Source of the DNA: Sporolactobacillus mangiferae
GTDB taxonomy: Bacteria > Bacillota > Bacilli > Bacillales > Sporolactobacillaceae
Direction of reading: 5' to 3'
NCBI RefSeq assembly: GCF_023336505.1
Contig: NZ_JAMAST010000020.1
Span: forward strand, 1 to 50,028
DNA length: 50,028 nt
Within the stretch, counting starts at the first letter, position 1. Every line of letters starts with the position of its first letter. The notes under the pieces are model-generated. The model was not told the origin of the DNA and made no database searches. It saw nothing but the letters and a program-made list of their open reading frames with translations. Of the stretch, positions 1 through 9,226 are shown piece by piece. The translations under genes and the position numbers were made by a program.

Positions 1-1103
1 AGTTTGGCACTTTTTTTATATTTTTTCTTAGTTGAAATCAGATCTTTCGACTCTGCAATTCTTAGTAATCTCTTTTGGGTTGTAAAATAGGATAGCTTCC
101 CGATATCACAGGTTATCCAACGTCTTCCGAGTTTCTCTGCAGTTGTAGCTGTAGTACCTGAACCGCCAAAAAAATCCAATACTAAGTCTCCTGGTTTTGT
201 GGAAGACTCAATAATTCTTTTAACCAAAGCTTCAGGCTTTTGTGTTGGATATCCCACTAATTCACTTCTATACCTATCTGTAGACCAGATATCTACCCAC
301 CAATCCTCAACTTTTTTTCCTTTGTTCTCTAACTCTTTTTTTAGTTCTAGATTTCCCTCTGTGCTACCAAAAAGCTTGCCCGTGTTATGTACACCACTTT
401 TATGTTCTATCCTCGGTGAATCGAAATAGTTATTCTTTGTTTTACTATAAAAGAGAATATTATCATGCTTTCGAGGGAAATAACTTCCTGCCTGTGAAGG
501 GCCAGTATAACACCAAGCAATCTCATTTCTAAAATTATTCTTTTCAAATATCTCATCCATCAAGACCTTGACATAATGAGACATTTTTTGATCTAAGTGA
601 ATAAAAATACTACCATCATCGGCTAAAATCTCTTTTGCCAGAAGGAGTCTTCTCCTTAAAAACTCAACAAATTCAGCTCCCTTCTTCTTATCTGTATATG
701 CTTTTGCCCCTTCTTTATTCATGAACTCATCTTCAGTTGCAAAAGGAGGATCTATGTAAATAAGTTTTACTCTTCCCTTTACTTTATCTTTTATTAGTGG
801 ATCCTTATTCTCATACACAGTCTTTAAAAATTGCAGATTATCTCCAAAAACAATCATGTTTATCCACTCTAAATCATCACTCGATGATAAAGAATCCTTG
901 TTAAAAAACTTCTCAATTTGTAATGGTACGGGGAAAACACCATCTTCGTTTGCTATCAAATCTTCTTTTCTAATTTTCCCAGCATAATTCAATTCGTATT
1001 CCATATGTTCTGTCGGAAACAAAACGTATTTAAACTCTTCAGGTAACGATTGGCCTTTGTTTATTAGTTGAATTAAATACGCCTTTTGACTTTCGGTTAT
1101 CAT
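1..1103 (-). CDS. DNA adenine methyltransferase (type III Mod-like, beta class), cut by window edge
   Basis: About 367 codons are open from the ATG to position 1, where the gene runs off the window, so the C-terminus is missing. A strong ribosome binding site (AAGGAGGATATT) precedes the ATG. Motif IV reads LIYIDPPF at about residue 115 and motif I reads LDFFGGSGTT at about residue 309, preceded by VGYPTQKPE. This order (catalytic DPPF before the AdoMet-binding FGGSG) is that of beta-class amino-methyltransferases such as type III Mod subunits, which methylate adenine within the recognition site. The roughly 190 residues between the motifs would be the target-recognition region. A tiny HTH gene lies just upstream on the same strand, so the two probably form an operon. 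A restriction subunit would be expected beyond position 1, which cannot be seen. The region is more AT-rich than its neighbours, suggesting horizontal transfer. Confidence 0.85.
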   Translation of the reverse strand, partial: MITESQKAYLIQLINKGQSLPEEFKYVLFPTEHMEYELNYAGKIRKEDLIANEDGVFPVPLQIEKFFNKDSLSSSDDLEWINMIVFGDNLQFLKTVYENKDPLIKDKVKGRVKLIYIDPPFATEDEFMNKEGAKAYTDKKKGAEFVEFLRRRLLLAKEILADDGSIFIHLDQKMSHYVKVLMDEIFEKNNFRNEIAWCYTGPSQAGSYFPRKHDNILFYSKTKNNYFDSPRIEHKSGVHNTGKLFGSTEGNLELKKELENKGKKVEDWWVDIWSTDRYRSELVGYPTQKPEALVKRIIESSTKPGDLVLDFFGGSGTTATTAEKLGRRWITCDIGKLSYFTTQKRLLRIAESKDLISTKKKYKKSAK

Positions 1104-1131
1104 AATATCCTCCTTGTAGCTCAATTATCAA

Positions 1132-1302
1132 TTATTTGTTTTTTAGTCTATTGTCCACGGGTTTTTTCGCGTCCTTTGGAATCGCCCAAGCCCAACCTAA
1201 TCTTACTACACCTTCAATTTTTCCTTGATGGCACAAAACCTGAACCCTTCTTTCAGTAATACCCCAATTTTGAGCTGCTTCTTTAGTTGTGATGTAATTC
1301 AT
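1132..1302 (-). CDS. Small helix-turn-helix (excisionase/MerR-like) protein, 56 aa
   Basis: A 56-residue protein starting MNYITTKEAAQNWGITERRV, with the ribosome binding site AGAAGGTGAG before the ATG. The TTKEAAQNWGITERRVQ segment followed by a basic strand with IPKDAKKP is typical of single-domain excisionase-like winged helix-turn-helix proteins, which use the recognition helix to bind DNA. It ends 28 nt before the methyltransferase start on the same strand. Similar small HTH genes often accompany restriction-modification genes; a role in controlling that locus is inference. The family call rests on the N-terminal pattern only. Confidence 0.75.
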   Translation of the reverse strand: MNYITTKEAAQNWGITERRVQVLCHQGKIEGVVRLGWAWAIPKDAKKPVDNRLKNK

Positions 1303-1802
1303 ACGCTCACCTTCTTACTTTGGATTATAATACTAATTTAATTATAATCGTAGAAACGAATAATATCAATGAAGAATCTAAAATTGTTGGCATTTACTTA
1401 ACAAGAAACTAATTATTATTTTGCTAAACAATTAAACCCTTAAAGTAAGACTACACTAATAGAGGTGATTTCAATTCCGCTCTTTTTACTTGACCCCTTA
1501 AAACACACCTAAAATCTATCATTTTATCCATCCTCATAAAACAAAAAACTGAGAAAACTGTAAACACGACATTTTCAAGGGAAACTACATCTATTTTCTT
1601 ATCAGCAGACAGACGGTTTCAACGTGTGTACTACTAATAAACTTAATTTGAACTTCACATATACAATTAGTAGCATCAAAGTGATAATAATCCTATCAAC
1701 TCACTTCGATTTTGTTAGCAATCCTATCAACTCACTCAACTAAAATCGTTATTATTCATTCAACACTCCAACTCACCAATCTTGGATATCTTCCCTCGAA
1801 GC
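1303..1802. other. AT-rich intergenic gap with a 17-bp direct repeat
   Basis: No credible coding sequence is visible. The sequence is AT-rich like the methyltransferase locus. It holds two exact copies of a 17-bp repeat (AATCCTATCAACTCACT at 1689-1705 and 1720-1736, 31 bp apart), with CGATTTT and AAAATCG in inverted orientation nearby. The promoter of the HTH-methyltransferase operon should lie here, but I could not place it with confidence. Confidence 0.5.
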
Positions 1803-1852
1803 AAAAATCCGTGATTATCCTTCCGGCTTAGAACCAGACCTCAAATCACGGA
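1803..1852 (-). terminator. Rho-independent terminator after rlmD
   Basis: TCCGTGATT at 1808-1816 pairs with AATCACGGA at 1844-1852, and on the minus strand the stem is followed by TTTTT. It lies about 30 nt past the rlmD stop codon. The loop is long (27 nt). Confidence 0.6.
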
Positions 1853-1882
1853 AAGCCTTTATTTACTTATCTTATTACACGC

Positions 1883-3262
1883 TTACTTATCAACCCTTGA
1901 CATCAATACTACCGTCTCAACGTGCAGCGTCTGCGGAAACATGTCCACCGGCTGCACCTTCTTCACCTGATACCCACCAGCGGTAAGCATTTTGAGGTCA
2001 CGTGCGAGCGTTGCCGGGTTGCAGGAGACGTAGACAATTCGTTTGGGATGCATGTCAATCATGGTGCTGATGAGCGATGCGTCGCAGCCTTTGCGCGGGG
2101 GATCGACGACGATGACGTCGGGCGCGATGCCTTGATCGCGCCATGCCGGGATCACATCCTCCGACTTGCCGACTTGGAATGTAGCGTTGGTGATTTTGTT
2201 GCGCTCGGCATTTTTTCGCGCGTCCTCGATCGCTTCTGGCACAATTTCCACACCATAGACATGTTTTGCTTTTTTGGCAAGAAAAAGAGAAATTGTGCCG
2301 ATACCGCAGTAGGCGTCGATTACGGTTTCGCTGCCGGTCAATCCGGCATATTCGAGTGCTTTGCCATAGAGCACTTCAGTCTGGACCGGATTGACCTGGA
2401 AAAACGAACGTGCGGAGATTGCAAACGTGATGTCGCCAATTTGATCATAGATCACGTCGCGACCCCAGAGCGTTTTGGTTTCATCGCCGAAAATCGCATT
2501 CGTGCGTTTTGAATTAATATTTTGCGCGATCGATTTGATCTGTGGGTAGCGTTCGGTGAGTCCCTTGATCAAAGTTTTGCGGTGCGGCAGTTCGTCGCCG
2601 CGCGTAACAAAGACAACCATGACTTCGCCGGTTTTTCTGCCGATGCGGGCCATGACATGGCGAAGCACGCCGCGGTGTTTGGCTTCATTGTAAGGCTCGA
2701 TCTGATTGTCTTCGGCGATACGGCGTGCGGTTTGGACAACTTCATCGATAAGCGGATCAGTGATCATACAATGATCCATGTTGATGATCTCGTGGCTGCG
2801 TTTTTTATAAAAACCAAAGGCAAACTGACCGTTCTGCACTGCGACGGGCACCTGAATCTTATTGCGATAGCGCCATGGTTCGTCCATGCCGAGCGTCGGT
2901 TCAACTCGGATACCGCTTAAGCCGCCGATTCGTTCTAAGTCGTTTTGCACGATTTCGCGTTTATATGCGAGCTGGCCTTCAGCGCTGATGTGCTGGATGG
3001 CACAGCCACCGCATTGCGGGTAATAGGGGCACGGCGGATCAGTGCGCCGCGCGCTCGGTTCCGTGATTTCGAGCAGGCGGCCGTAGCCATAGCCCTTTTT
3101 CGTTTTGACGACCTGGATTATCGCTTTTTCACCAGGCAGCCCGCCGGGAATGAACAAGGCATAGCCATTGACCTTGGCAACGGCGGACCCATCCTGAGTC
3201 AGGTCGGTGAACATAACCTCGAGCTGTTGATTTTTTTCTACGGGTGCGGTGGATTCTGCCAT
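1883..3262 (-). CDS. rlmD: 23S rRNA (uracil-5-)-methyltransferase, RlmD/RlmCD (TrmA) family
   Basis: 459 aa, the usual length for the Bacillus YefA/RlmCD group, which methylates uridines in 23S rRNA using AdoMet. An N-terminal TRAM domain (about residues 12-68) precedes iron-sulfur ligands in CPYYPQCGGC (C78, C84, C87). The C-terminal Rossmann domain contains DAYCGIGTISLFLA (AdoMet loop), VVDPPRKGCD, and the catalytic cysteine in VYVSCNPATLARDL. The gene stands alone between a terminator and a 21-bp repeat array in its 5' gap. Ribosome binding is weak (GAGAGCAGG about 10 nt upstream); a later ATG at residue 17 has GAGG before it but would cut into the TRAM domain. Whether it acts at one or two rRNA positions cannot be told from sequence. 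Confidence 0.93.
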   Translation of the reverse strand: MAESTAPVEKNQQLEVMFTDLTQDGSAVAKVNGYALFIPGGLPGEKAIIQVVKTKKGYGYGRLLEITEPSARRTDPPCPYYPQCGGCAIQHISAEGQLAYKREIVQNDLERIGGLSGIRVEPTLGMDEPWRYRNKIQVPVAVQNGQFAFGFYKKRSHEIINMDHCMITDPLIDEVVQTARRIAEDNQIEPYNEAKHRGVLRHVMARIGRKTGEVMVVFVTRGDELPHRKTLIKGLTERYPQIKSIAQNINSKRTNAIFGDETKTLWGRDVIYDQIGDITFAISARSFFQVNPVQTEVLYGKALEYAGLTGSETVIDAYCGIGTISLFLAKKAKHVYGVEIVPEAIEDARKNAERNKITNATFQVGKSEDVIPAWRDQGIAPDVIVVDPPRKGCDASLISTMIDMHPKRIVYVSCNPATLARDLKMLTAGGYQVKKVQPVDMFPQTLHVETVVLMSRVDK

Positions 3263-3289
3263 GGATTGGAACGCCTGCTCTCTTGATTA

Positions 3290-3395
3290 ATCGGTCTGTT
3301 TTGCATATATTTCGGTCTCTTTTAGAAAAGAATCGGCCGGTTTTCGAGTTTTATCGGTCGGTTTGGCGAAATAATCGGTCGCTTTCGTTGTGAAA
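3290..3395 (+). repeat. 21-bp-period degenerate tandem array (T1)
   Basis: The TCGGT core recurs at 3291, 3312, 3333 (as TCGGC), 3354 and 3375, an exact 21-bp spacing. The unit is roughly TCGGTCTGTTTTGCATATATT with variable second half. It fills the gap between the end of dgkB and the start of rlmD. The unit closely matches that of the array near 46.6 kb. Confidence 0.85.
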
Positions 3396-3454
3396 GCGCT
3401 GTGCCATTTTTCATTAGAAAAGCCATGAACCTTGAACTGTTCATGGCCCAATAT

Positions 3455-4393
3455 TTATTGAAGCTGCTTGATTTCGTCTTCATCGGCCAGCAGCTGAGCG
3501 TCTTCCGTCTCTTTCGGCACCATCAGATTCAAATGGCGGTAAAGATTGACAATTTCGCCGGGAAGGTCACCGCCGTATTCGCCATCAATGTTCAGTTGCA
3601 TTTTTTCCTCAGATTCAATTTTAATGCGGCTGGCCTGAGCATAGATCACTTTTTCATCTTTCATGTGCTCGCCGCGGGTCGCCATGGTCACGAGCCGGAC
3701 AAATTCAGCAAGATTAGCTGCTTTCAGGATGATCAGATCAAACAGCCCGTCGTTCATTTTCGCCTCGGGAGCAAGTTTCTCAAAGCCACCGACTGAATTG
3801 CTGTTGGACACGAGAAAAAGCATAATATCGCCTTCAAAGACGCGATCATCGTACTCAATTTTCACCTTGGTCGGGCGAATGGACGGCAGCATTTCGATAC
3901 CCTTGATAAAGTAAGCCAGCTGTCCGAGCATGGTTTTCAGTTTGCTTGGTACATCGTAGGTCAGCTCGGTTAATTTGCCGCCGCCGGCAATGTTGACAAA
4001 GTAATTGTCGTTCACTTTGCCGATGTCAATCGGCATTTCGTGCCCTTCGCAAAGGACATCACAGGCTTTGACGATATCACGAGGGATACCGACGGCACGG
4101 GCAAAGTCATTTGTCGTGCCCAGTGGCAGAATGCCGAGTTTCGGACGGTACTCCTTTTCCGCCAGTCCATTGATAACCTCATTTATCGTTCCGTCACCGC
4201 CGGCAGCCACCACCAGATCAAATTTTCTTTTGATTGCTCTGCGCGCCGCTTTCGTCGCATCGCCTTCACGTTTAGTCGCATAGGCTGACGCTTCATAACC
4301 CGCGTCTTCCAGCCGGTCAAGTATATAAGCAATATTCTTTTTTGCCAGTTCGCGCCCGGAAGTCGGGTTGTAAATAATTCTGGCCTTCCGCAT
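3455..4393 (-). CDS. dgkB: Diacylglycerol kinase (DgkB/YegS-like lipid kinase)
   Basis: 312 aa from the chosen start, beginning MRKARIIYNPTSGRE, which is how Bacillus DgkB begins. The enzyme phosphorylates diacylglycerol to phosphatidic acid at the membrane, recycling lipid released when lipoteichoic acid is made. The kinase catalytic domain carries AAGGDGTINEVINGL (the GGDG nucleotide loop) and LPLGTTNDFAR. The C-terminal lobe is the usual beta-sandwich. Upstream in-frame ATGs exist (up to 4444), but GGGTGAT lies 6-7 nt before 4393, which decides the start. In Bacillus, dgkB is next to gatB and the yefA-type methyltransferase gene; here gatCAB is also close but separated by the metQ-like gene. 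Confidence 0.92.
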   Translation of the reverse strand: MRKARIIYNPTSGRELAKKNIAYILDRLEDAGYEASAYATKREGDATKAARRAIKRKFDLVVAAGGDGTINEVINGLAEKEYRPKLGILPLGTTNDFARAVGIPRDIVKACDVLCEGHEMPIDIGKVNDNYFVNIAGGGKLTELTYDVPSKLKTMLGQLAYFIKGIEMLPSIRPTKVKIEYDDRVFEGDIMLFLVSNSNSVGGFEKLAPEAKMNDGLFDLIILKAANLAEFVRLVTMATRGEHMKDEKVIYAQASRIKIESEEKMQLNIDGEYGGDLPGEIVNLYRHLNLMVPKETEDAQLLADEDEIKQLQ

Positions 4394-4628
4394 AATCATC
4401 ACCCAATCAATCTCTGTATATCGATCAATCTTTTTTATAGACAAGGAAGCTGCTTCGTTAATGCTGTAAATTTATTTTTAATCATTATGTCACCACATAC
4501 TGTTTTAATTATATTGTAAACGATTTTTAAAATCAAAAGCGAACATGTGAAAATTCCCGACTGGCAAGCAGCAGGAAAAAACTTTTAAACAGGCCCATGT
4601 TAAAAATCGGTAAAACATATTCAAAACG

Positions 4629-4671
4629 AAAAAAGGCCCGGACATCGAATACAGGATTTCGATAACCGGGC
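4629..4671 (-). terminator. Terminator after the MetQ-like gene
   Basis: GCCCGG (4636-4641) pairs with CCGGGC (4666-4671), with inner TCGAA/TTCGA pairing. On the minus strand it is followed by CTTTTTT. It lies 40 nt past the stop codon of the lipoprotein gene. Confidence 0.85.
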
Positions 4672-4710
4672 AAACAGGAACAGGTTCCATTTTCAGTTCA
4701 TGAAATTGGG

Positions 4711-5526
4711 TTACCAGGCGGGAACGACAGAACCTGAGAACGTTTTTCTGATGTAGCTTTCAATTTGTTCCGAGTGATAGTATTTTTCGATCTGCTTGAC
4801 CACTTTGTCATTTTTGTTTTCATTTCGAACGACAAAATAATTCGGGTAACTATTATTGGTCAGCGATTCATGATAAATGGAATCCTTCAGAATGGTCAGT
4901 CCGGAGCCCATGGCAAAATTGGAATTGATAGCAGCTGCTGTCACCTCATCCAGATGGGCGGTGATTTGTGCGGGATCCATGGACACAAATTTAATCTTTT
5001 TGGGATTGCTGATTATGTCCCTTGTAGAACCTGTTCGCTGAGTTCCGGGTTTCATCTTAATAACCCCCGCCTTCTCAAGCAATGTCAGGCTTCGCGGCTG
5101 GCTGGACGGATCATTTGGAATAGCGATCTTATCTCCATTTTTAAGATCTTTCAGATCCTTGATCTTATTTGAATAAATTCCCATCGGTAAGGCAACGGTC
5201 TTGAAAACCTCGGTTATTTTATAGCCTCTGTCTTTCACTTGCGCTTTCAGAAATGGCAGGGTTTCATAACTGCTTGCATCCAGATCCCCATCGTCCAATG
5301 CGGTGTTCGGTTGATTATAGTCGTTAAATACCTTTATGTGAATAGTGAGTCCATCTTTTTTTGCAAGTTTTGCAACCTGTTCCATAATCTGTTCGTGCGG
5401 TCCTCCGGTTACGCCAACTGTAAGCCCTTTTGTACTCAGTTCGCCGGATGTGCTATTTCCGCATGCAGACAGCGCAAAAGTCATGATCAGTATAACTCCG
5501 ATTAATAAGCATTTGGATTGCTTCAT
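4711..5526 (-). CDS. NlpA/MetQ-family ABC transporter substrate-binding lipoprotein (orphan)
   Basis: 271 aa. A lipoprotein signal peptide (MKQSKCLLIGVILIMTFALS) ends at a lipobox LSAC with Cys22 as the lipidated residue. The rest is the NlpA fold: GLTVGVTGGPHEQIMEQVA at the N-terminus and PNDPSSQPRSLTLLEKAGVI in the middle are family hallmarks. The family usually feeds D/L-methionine to the MetNI transporter. No ATPase or permease gene is next to it, so it either serves a transporter encoded elsewhere or binds another ligand. It is a single-gene unit with its own promoter (start predicted about 20 nt before the ATG, leaving no space for a SAM riboswitch) and terminator. Confidence 0.9.
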   Translation of the reverse strand: MKQSKCLLIGVILIMTFALSACGNSTSGELSTKGLTVGVTGGPHEQIMEQVAKLAKKDGLTIHIKVFNDYNQPNTALDDGDLDASSYETLPFLKAQVKDRGYKITEVFKTVALPMGIYSNKIKDLKDLKNGDKIAIPNDPSSQPRSLTLLEKAGVIKMKPGTQRTGSTRDIISNPKKIKFVSMDPAQITAHLDEVTAAAINSNFAMGSGLTILKDSIYHESLTNNSYPNYFVVRNENKNDKVVKQIEKYYHSEQIESYIRKTFSGSVVPAW

Positions 5527-5554
5527 CTGTTTCGCTCCTCATGTTGATTTTCAT

Positions 5555-5583
5555 TTTATACGTGCCCTGTGTATATGTGTCCA
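5555..5583 (-). promoter_or_regulatory. Predicted sigma-A promoter of the MetQ-like gene
   Basis: On the minus strand, TGGACA (-35), a 17-nt spacer and TATAAA (-10) occur just upstream of the gene. GAGGAG serves as ribosome binding site. Confidence 0.55.
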
Positions 5584-5717
5584 TATTAACAAGAATATGA
5601 ACGTAAAACAAACAAAACACAGCTGTTAACTATACTTTACCCAAACAAAAATTGAGCGATTCAATCTCTGATTATGATTCATTGTTCCGGCTTTCTGAAA
5701 TTGCATTGCATCATCAT

Positions 5718-5802
5718 TGACGGCCGCTCGCTTGCCGCGGGCGCACCGCAAGTCTTCTCGGACGCAGGCTTTCGTATCTGGTTTACACTTTTATGCTTAG
5801 CT
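5718..5802. repeat. GC-rich dispersed repeat, copy B1
   Basis: Contains CGCTCGCTTGCCGCGGGCG and ends TTTTATGCTTAGC. It shares its core and tail with copies near 10.5, 33.5, 35.8, 36.2 and 49.0 kb. It lies in the gap between the MetQ-like gene and gatB. Confidence 0.65.
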
Positions 5803-5823
5803 AAAATCTTATACTTAAAGCTA

Positions 5824-5865
5824 AAAAAACGGGTCATCCGCTTCGTCTGCGGCGACCCGTTTTTC
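5824..5865. terminator. Terminator after gatB (probably bidirectional)
   Basis: ACGGGTC (5829-5835) pairs with GACCCGT (5854-5860), extended by an inner CCGC/GCGG pairing. T-runs flank it on both strands. It lies 16 nt past the gatB stop. Confidence 0.9.
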
Positions 5866-5876
5866 AATTTCTTTGA

Positions 5877-7313
5877 TTACAGTTTATCAATTTCTTCGAG
5901 AATGATTTTGTTGACGATTTTCGGATTGGCTTTGCCTCGGGATTGTTTCATGACTTGTCCAACGAGAAAGCCAAGCGCACGGTCCTTACCGTTCTTATAG
6001 TCAATCATTGACTGCTTGTTGGCTTCAAGAATCGGTGCCATCAAGTCACGCAGTGCGCCTTCGTCGGAAATCTGAACGAGTCCCTTGGCCTTAACGATTT
6101 CTTCCGGATCGCCGCCTTTTTCGATCAGGTCTTTGAAGACCTTCTTGGCAATCTTGCTGGAAATCGTGCCTTTCTCAATCAGTTTGACGAGCTTGGCCAA
6201 GCCGGTTGCGGTCATCGGCACCTGGTCAATCGTTTGGTAAGTGCTGTTCAGGTACGCAGACACATCGCCCATCAGCCAGTTGGAAACAAGTTTTGCATCG
6301 GCGCCTTCGGCGACCGCTGCCTCGAAGAAGTCGGACATCGTCTTGGTCTGGGTAAGCACCATAGCGTCATACCCGGGAAGGCCAAGTTCATCGACATAGC
6401 GCTTCTGCCGCGCGTCCGGAAGTTCAGGAATTTCCGCCTCGATGCGGTCGATCCATTCCTGATCGATTTTCAGTTTGATAATGTCCGGCTCCGGGAAGTA
6501 GCGGTAGTCGTCGGAGCCTTCCTTGCCGCGCATCACGGTCGTCGTCTTGGTCGCATCGTTGTAACGGCGCGTTTCCTGAACCACTTCGCCGCCGGAAAGC
6601 AGCACGCGTTCCTGACGTTTTTCTTCATAAGCCAGTCCTTTTTCAACGAAGGTGAACGAGTTGAGGTTCTTTAGTTCGGTTTTCGTTCCGAATGTTGTCT
6701 GACCGAACGGGCGGATCGAAATATTGGCATCACAGCGCAGCGAGCCTTCCTCCATCTTGACATCGGATACATCAATGTACTGCATGATCGCCTTCAGTTT
6801 TTCCAGATAGAGATACGCTTCATGCGGATTACGCATATCCGCTTCAGACACGATTTCGATCAGCGGTGTGCCGACACGGTTGAAATCGACAAGCGAACCG
6901 GAGCCATCTTCGAGGTGATTCAGTTTGCCGGCGTCTTCTTCAAGATGCAGGCGGTGCACACCGATACGCTTCTTTTCGCCGTCAACTTCGATTTCAATGT
7001 AGCCGTTGCGGCCGATTGGCTGGTCGAACTGGGAAATTTGATAAGCCTTCGGATTATCCGGGTAAAAATAGTTCTTGCGGTCGAATTTCGTTTCACGCGA
7101 AATCTCGCAATTCAGCGCAAGTGCGGCCTTGATTGCGTAATCAACCGCTTCATGATTCAGAATCGGGAGTACGCCCGGATGTCCGAGACAGATCGGACAG
7201 GTATTCGTATTCGGTTCTGCGCCAAACTGGTTGGCACAGCCGCAGAATGCTTTTGTTTTCGTCTTCAGTTCCACATGGACTTCAAGTCCGATGACCGTTT
7301 CAAAATTACTCAT
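5877..7313 (-). CDS. gatB: Aspartyl/glutamyl-tRNA(Asn/Gln) amidotransferase subunit B
   Basis: 478 aa, full length. GatB is the kinase subunit of the GatCAB complex: it activates the carboxyl of Glu-tRNA(Gln) (or Asp-tRNA(Asn)) with ATP and receives ammonia from GatA. The N-terminus ([12 protein letters not shown]) and the zinc-binding cysteines in FCGCANQF and [10 protein letters not shown] are visible, as is the cradle signature [10 protein letters not shown]. The C-terminal YqeY-like tRNA-binding tail is complete ([11 protein letters not shown]). Its ATG overlaps the gatA stop by 4 nt, implying translational coupling in gatC-gatA-gatB. Confidence 0.97.
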   Translation of the reverse strand: MSNFETVIGLEVHVELKTKTKAFCGCANQFGAEPNTNTCPICLGHPGVLPILNHEAVDYAIKAALALNCEISRETKFDRKNYFYPDNPKAYQISQFDQPIGRNGYIEIEVDGEKKRIGVHRLHLEEDAGKLNHLEDGSGSLVDFNRVGTPLIEIVSEADMRNPHEAYLYLEKLKAIMQYIDVSDVKMEEGSLRCDANISIRPFGQTTFGTKTELKNLNSFTFVEKGLAYEEKRQERVLLSGGEVVQETRRYNDATKTTTVMRGKEGSDDYRYFPEPDIIKLKIDQEWIDRIEAEIPELPDARQKRYVDELGLPGYDAMVLTQTKTMSDFFEAAVAEGADAKLVSNWLMGDVSAYLNSTYQTIDQVPMTATGLAKLVKLIEKGTISSKIAKKVFKDLIEKGGDPEEIVKAKGLVQISDEGALRDLMAPILEANKQSMIDYKNGKDRALGFLVGQVMKQSRGKANPKIVNKIILEEIDKL

Positions 7314-8773
7314 TTCTTCATCGCCCCTTTGGCAGGCGTTAATGTAAATCCGGCAGTCTGTTCATAGGCATGCGCCGCGCGGTACAGCGTCTCCTCGCCA
7401 AACGGACGGCCGATCATCTGAAGACCGACCGGAAGACCGTCCGCAAGACCGCATGGCAGGCTGATCGCCGGAGCACCGGCAAGGTTAACCGGAATGGTCA
7501 GCAGGTCGTTCGCGTACATCGTCAGCGGATCATCAATGTTCTCACCGATCTTAAATGCGGTCGTTGGGGTCGTCGGCCCGACAATGATATCGTGATTCTG
7601 GAATACTTTTTCGAAATCCTGTCTGATCAGTGTGCGCACCTGCTGCGCTTTTTTATAGTAGGCGTCGTAATAGCCGGAACTCAAAGCGAACGTGCCAAGC
7701 ATGATCCGGCGCTTCACTTCGTCACCGAATCCTTCGCTTCTTGATTTTTTATACATTTCAATTAAGTCGTTTGTTTCTGCTCGAACGCCGTAACGGACAC
7801 CATCAAAACGGGCGAGGTTAGCTGAGGCTTCAGAGGAAGCAATGATGTAGTAGGCCGGAACGGCATATTTCGAATGCGGCAGCGACACTTCATCAATCAC
7901 AGCCCCAAGTGATTCCAATTGCTGAATCGCTGCGCGGACTGATGCTTTCACTGATTCGTCGATACCTTCACCCAGATATTCTTTCGGCACCGCAACACGG
8001 AGGCCTTTGATATCGCCGGTCAGCGCATCTGCATAATGCGGAACCGGAACATCCGCGCTCGTCGAGTCGTGGCGGTCAAGACCCGCGATGGCTTCAAGCA
8101 GGAAGGCATTGTCTTCAACCGTGCGGGTAATCGGGCCCGCCTGATCCAGTGAGGACGCAAAAGCAACCAGGCCATAACGTGAGACGCGTCCGTATGTCGG
8201 CTTCATGCCGACGACGCCGCAGAAAGCGGATGGCTGGCGAATGGAACCGCCAGTGTCAGTGCCAAGCGCAAACAGTACTTCACCTGCGGCAACAGCAGCT
8301 GCGGAACCACCGCTCGAACCGCCCGGCACACGCTCGAGATCCCATGGATTTCTTGTTTTTGCAAAAAAAGACGTTTCAGTTGATGAGCCCATGGCGAATT
8401 CGTCCATGTTCAATTTGCCAATCATAATGGCTTTCTGCGCATGGACCTTTTCCACAACGGTGGCATCATAGAGCGGATCATAGTTTTCAAGAATATGGCT
8501 GGCACATGTTGTTTTCAGGCCCCTGGTCACCATATTATCCTTGATTCCGATCGGCATACCAGCAAGCAATGTGTGTCCGTCCGCCTCGCTCTCGTCCAGC
8601 GTATGTGCCTCACTGCGGGCCGCCTCTTCGTTTAACGCAAGAAATGCCTTCACGTCTTTGTCGACTTCATCGATGCGTGCGAACGCTTCATCGACAAGAT
8701 CGGATGCCTTAATTTCTTTGTTATGTAACTTTTGAGCCAAAGACACGAGGCCTTCTTCAAAAAGTGGCATCAC
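7310..8773 (-). CDS. gatA: Aspartyl/glutamyl-tRNA(Asn/Gln) amidotransferase subunit A
   Basis: 487 aa. GatA is the glutaminase of GatCAB and belongs to the amidase-signature family. The Ser-cisSer-Lys triad is seen as K78 (MPIGIKDN), S153 ([11 protein letters not shown]) and the nucleophile S177 ([11 protein letters not shown]). The start is GTG-ATG; GGAGG lies 6 nt before the GTG and 9 nt before the ATG, so either codon could initiate. It follows gatC by 21 nt and overlaps gatB by 4 nt. The complex is expected in Bacillales that lack a glutaminyl-tRNA synthetase. Confidence 0.97.
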   Translation of the reverse strand: MMPLFEEGLVSLAQKLHNKEIKASDLVDEAFARIDEVDKDVKAFLALNEEAARSEAHTLDESEADGHTLLAGMPIGIKDNMVTRGLKTTCASHILENYDPLYDATVVEKVHAQKAIMIGKLNMDEFAMGSSTETSFFAKTRNPWDLERVPGGSSGGSAAAVAAGEVLFALGTDTGGSIRQPSAFCGVVGMKPTYGRVSRYGLVAFASSLDQAGPITRTVEDNAFLLEAIAGLDRHDSTSADVPVPHYADALTGDIKGLRVAVPKEYLGEGIDESVKASVRAAIQQLESLGAVIDEVSLPHSKYAVPAYYIIASSEASANLARFDGVRYGVRAETNDLIEMYKKSRSEGFGDEVKRRIMLGTFALSSGYYDAYYKKAQQVRTLIRQDFEKVFQNHDIIVGPTTPTTAFKIGENIDDPLTMYANDLLTIPVNLAGAPAISLPCGLADGLPVGLQMIGRPFGEETLYRAAHAYEQTAGFTLTPAKGAMKK

Positions 8774-8794
8774 TGTTTTCCTCCTTCTATTCGA

Positions 8795-9091
8795 TCAATC
8801 CGCTTCCATAATCAGCGGCACTTTCACTTGCCCATCTTCCTGAACCGGTGCATTCTTCAGTGCTTCTTCGCGCGGCAGCGACGGTTCGACAACATCTTCG
8901 CGCATCACGTTGTACATATCCAGCACATGCGTGGTCGGCTCGATTCCCTCAGTGTCCAGCTCGTTCAGCTGTTCCGCGAAACCGATGATGTCATCGAGCT
9001 GTGTGGTGAAGGTCTTGATTTCTTCGTCTGTAAAAGAAAGACGTGCCAGATTCGCCACATATTGCACCTGTTCCTCGTTGATTCTGCTCAT
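8795..9091 (-). CDS. gatC: Aspartyl/glutamyl-tRNA(Asn/Gln) amidotransferase subunit C
   Basis: 98 aa starting [18 protein letters not shown], which matches the family start; CGGAGGTGAAAGAG upstream is a very good ribosome binding site and rules out the longer reading from 9136. GatC is the small clasp that wraps around GatA and GatB and stabilises the complex. The conserved [10 protein letters not shown] and the C-terminal [13 protein letters not shown]-type tail are present. It is the first gene of the gatCAB operon. Confidence 0.95.
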   Translation of the reverse strand: MSRINEEQVQYVANLARLSFTDEEIKTFTTQLDDIIGFAEQLNELDTEGIEPTTHVLDMYNVMREDVVEPSLPREEALKNAPVQEDGQVKVPLIMEAD

Positions 9092-9226
9092 CTCTTTCAC
9101 CTCCGCCAAACGGCTTGATTTGCCACCTCTTGGCAAATTCCAACAATGCCTTAATCATATCAAATTCTGTCTCCACTGTGCAATGACCACAGGCTTATAC
9201 GCAGCAATTCATGCAAAAAAGTTTCC

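Noticed and set aside
1922-3286. Long plus-strand frames opposite rlmD (also opposite gatB, ligA and the pur genes)
   Set aside because: These are mirror frames of highly biased coding sequence on the other strand, with no start signals or recognisable products.
3290-3395. CRISPR array as explanation of the phased repeats
   Set aside because: Units are about 21 bp with no constant repeat and unique spacer of 26-40 bp, and no cas genes are present.
5527-5680. SAM riboswitch or T-box before the MetQ-like gene
   Set aside because: The predicted promoter leaves only about 20 nt of leader, and no conserved motif was seen.
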